Below are positions 13,399 to 14,210 of a stretch of 14,210 nucleotides of DNA, piece after piece. The first letter of the stretch is position 1. Every line of letters begins with the position of its first letter. The DNA comes from Ruminococcaceae bacterium UBA5396 (GTDB lineage Bacteria > Bacillota > Clostridia > Oscillospirales > Acutalibacteraceae). The notes under the pieces were generated by a model, which was not told where the DNA came from, made no database searches, and was given only the letters and a program-made list of their open reading frames with translations. Where the stretch lies: NCBI GenBank assembly GCA_002410715.1, contig DHOG01000104.1:7707-21916 (forward strand), in the 5' to 3' direction. Position numbers and translations under genes: made by a program.

Positions 13399-14210
13399 AT
13401 GTTATTTGGGCTTGATCAGATACTTGCAGTTCCGTTGGGGTATCTCTTATGGTTTATTTACCGATTTGTCGGAAACTATTTTGTTGCTATTTTCCTTTTA
13501 ACTCTTCTTGTGCGGGCGGCTTCTTTTCCCCTTGCACTTAAATCACAGAAAATGCAGGCGGATCGTGCCCGTCTGGCCCCCCGCCTCGAACGGATACAAA
13601 AGAAATACGCGCAGGACAAGAAAAAGCTGCAGGAAAAGCAGATGGCTCTTTATGAAAAAGAGGGAGTCAGTCTTACCGGAGGCTGTCTGCCTATGGTCAT
13701 TCAGATGGTGGTCTTATTCGGAATTATTGCCGTTATCTATGCCCCGCTGACCCACCTTTCCCGTATTCCCACCCCGGTAATCAATGCAAGCCTTAGTGCA
13801 GTGGCACAGCCCACAAAGCAAGTGGACGGGAAAACAGTTGATATCAAAACCGAGAACAAGCTTTCCAGCCAAGACAGAAAAGGGTATTATAAAGAACTAA
13901 GACTGCTGATGGTGGCAAAAGAAAACAAAAATGAGATTATTACAAGCATTAATAAGCTTGATGATAATGTGCTTAAAGGTAGCTCGGCCGAGCAATACTA
14001 TGATAAAATGAAGAATGTTCGCAATAATTTTAACTTTTTCGGAAAAACCTTGCTTGAACAGCCCTGGAATAGCAAGGGGTTTGGCGGAATCAATGTTTTG
14101 TGGATTATTCCTCTGTTTTCATGGCTGACCGCCTTTGCCTCCAGTTTTCTGTCAATGAAATTTATGAATGTGGCGCAAAGCGGGGCAAATCAGCCGGGAC
14201 AGGGCTGCCA
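13399..14210 (+). CDS. yidC: Membrane protein insertase YidC/Oxa1, 3' partial
   Basis: Inserts proteins into the cytoplasmic membrane alone or with SecYEG. The first 270 residues are visible and the frame runs off the right edge without a stop. The ATG at 13399 is 7-8 bases after GGAGGAG. Visible parts are an N-terminal amphipathic or membrane region (about 8-22), a first core helix at 28-47 with the groove arginine Arg39 (LLVRAASFPL), a charged cytoplasmic hairpin (48-90), GGCLPMVIQMVVLFG in the second helix (94-117), a long outer loop (118-230), and the next helix from 231. I see no lipobox, unlike SpoIIIJ/YidC2 of Bacillus, and the outer loop of about 110 residues is longer than in the Bacillus proteins. 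Confidence 0.95.
   Translation, partial: MLFGLDQILAVPLGYLLWFIYRFVGNYFVAIFLLTLLVRAASFPLALKSQKMQADRARLAPRLERIQKKYAQDKKKLQEKQMALYEKEGVSLTGGCLPMVIQMVVLFGIIAVIYAPLTHLSRIPTPVINASLSAVAQPTKQVDGKTVDIKTENKLSSQDRKGYYKELRLLMVAKENKNEIITSINKLDDNVLKGSSAEQYYDKMKNVRNNFNFFGKTLLEQPWNSKGFGGINVLWIIPLFSWLTAFASSFLSMKFMNVAQSGANQPGQGC

Noticed and set aside
1..14210. CRISPR arrays, insertion sequences, tRNA/rRNA genes, phage or toxin-antitoxin modules
   Set aside because: No regularly spaced direct repeats, transposase motifs, tRNA-like cloverleaf or such gene families were seen; the window is core genome.

Overview
The window is the chromosome-origin (dnaA) neighbourhood of a Gram-positive, Clostridia-like Firmicute. 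The evidence is the gene order (yidC-yidD-rnpA-rpmH diverging from dnaA-dnaN-yaaA-recF-remB-gyrB-gyrA), the DUF370 regulator remB between recF and gyrB, strong AAGGAGG-type ribosome binding sites and sigma-A-type promoters. An Oscillospiraceae/Ruminococcaceae-type host is plausible but is an inference from protein style only.

Layout. Positions 1-276 hold the start of a minus-strand membrane protein that runs off the left edge. Positions 370-11970 are one long minus-strand series, read right to left: dnaA, a 333-bp non-coding gap, dnaN, yaaA, recF, remB, gyrB, three small YcxB-like membrane proteins (four YcxB-like units in total) and gyrA. dnaN/yaaA overlap by 4 bases, and recF/remB are 2 bases apart. 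Positions 11971-12410 are a divergent regulatory region with facing-away promoters for dnaA (minus) and rpmH (plus). Positions 12411-14210 carry rpmH, rnpA, yidD and yidC on the plus strand; rnpA/yidD overlap by 4 bases and yidC is cut by the right edge.

How the genes fit together. DnaA initiates replication, DnaN is the sliding clamp, RecF acts at stalled forks and gaps, and GyrA/GyrB relieve supercoils ahead of forks. On the other arm, RpmH (ribosomal protein L34) and RnpA (RNase P protein) serve translation and tRNA maturation, and YidD/YidC serve membrane protein insertion. The most likely origin-unwinding site is in the dnaA-dnaN gap: two tandem degenerate DnaA-box-like sequences, a short GC cluster and a CTACTA...CTACT run resembling the DnaA-trio of Bacillus subtilis, next to a same-strand array of T-rich-CAC motifs.

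Most of the window is conserved core genome. The parts that stand out are the YcxB-like gene cluster between gyrB and gyrA, the degenerate DnaA-box array at the putative origin, mutually exclusive hairpins in the dnaA leader, a hairpin-bearing spacer between two of the YcxB-like genes, and non-E. coli residues at the quinolone-determining positions of both gyrase subunits. I found no CRISPR array, transposon, phage gene, rRNA or tRNA.
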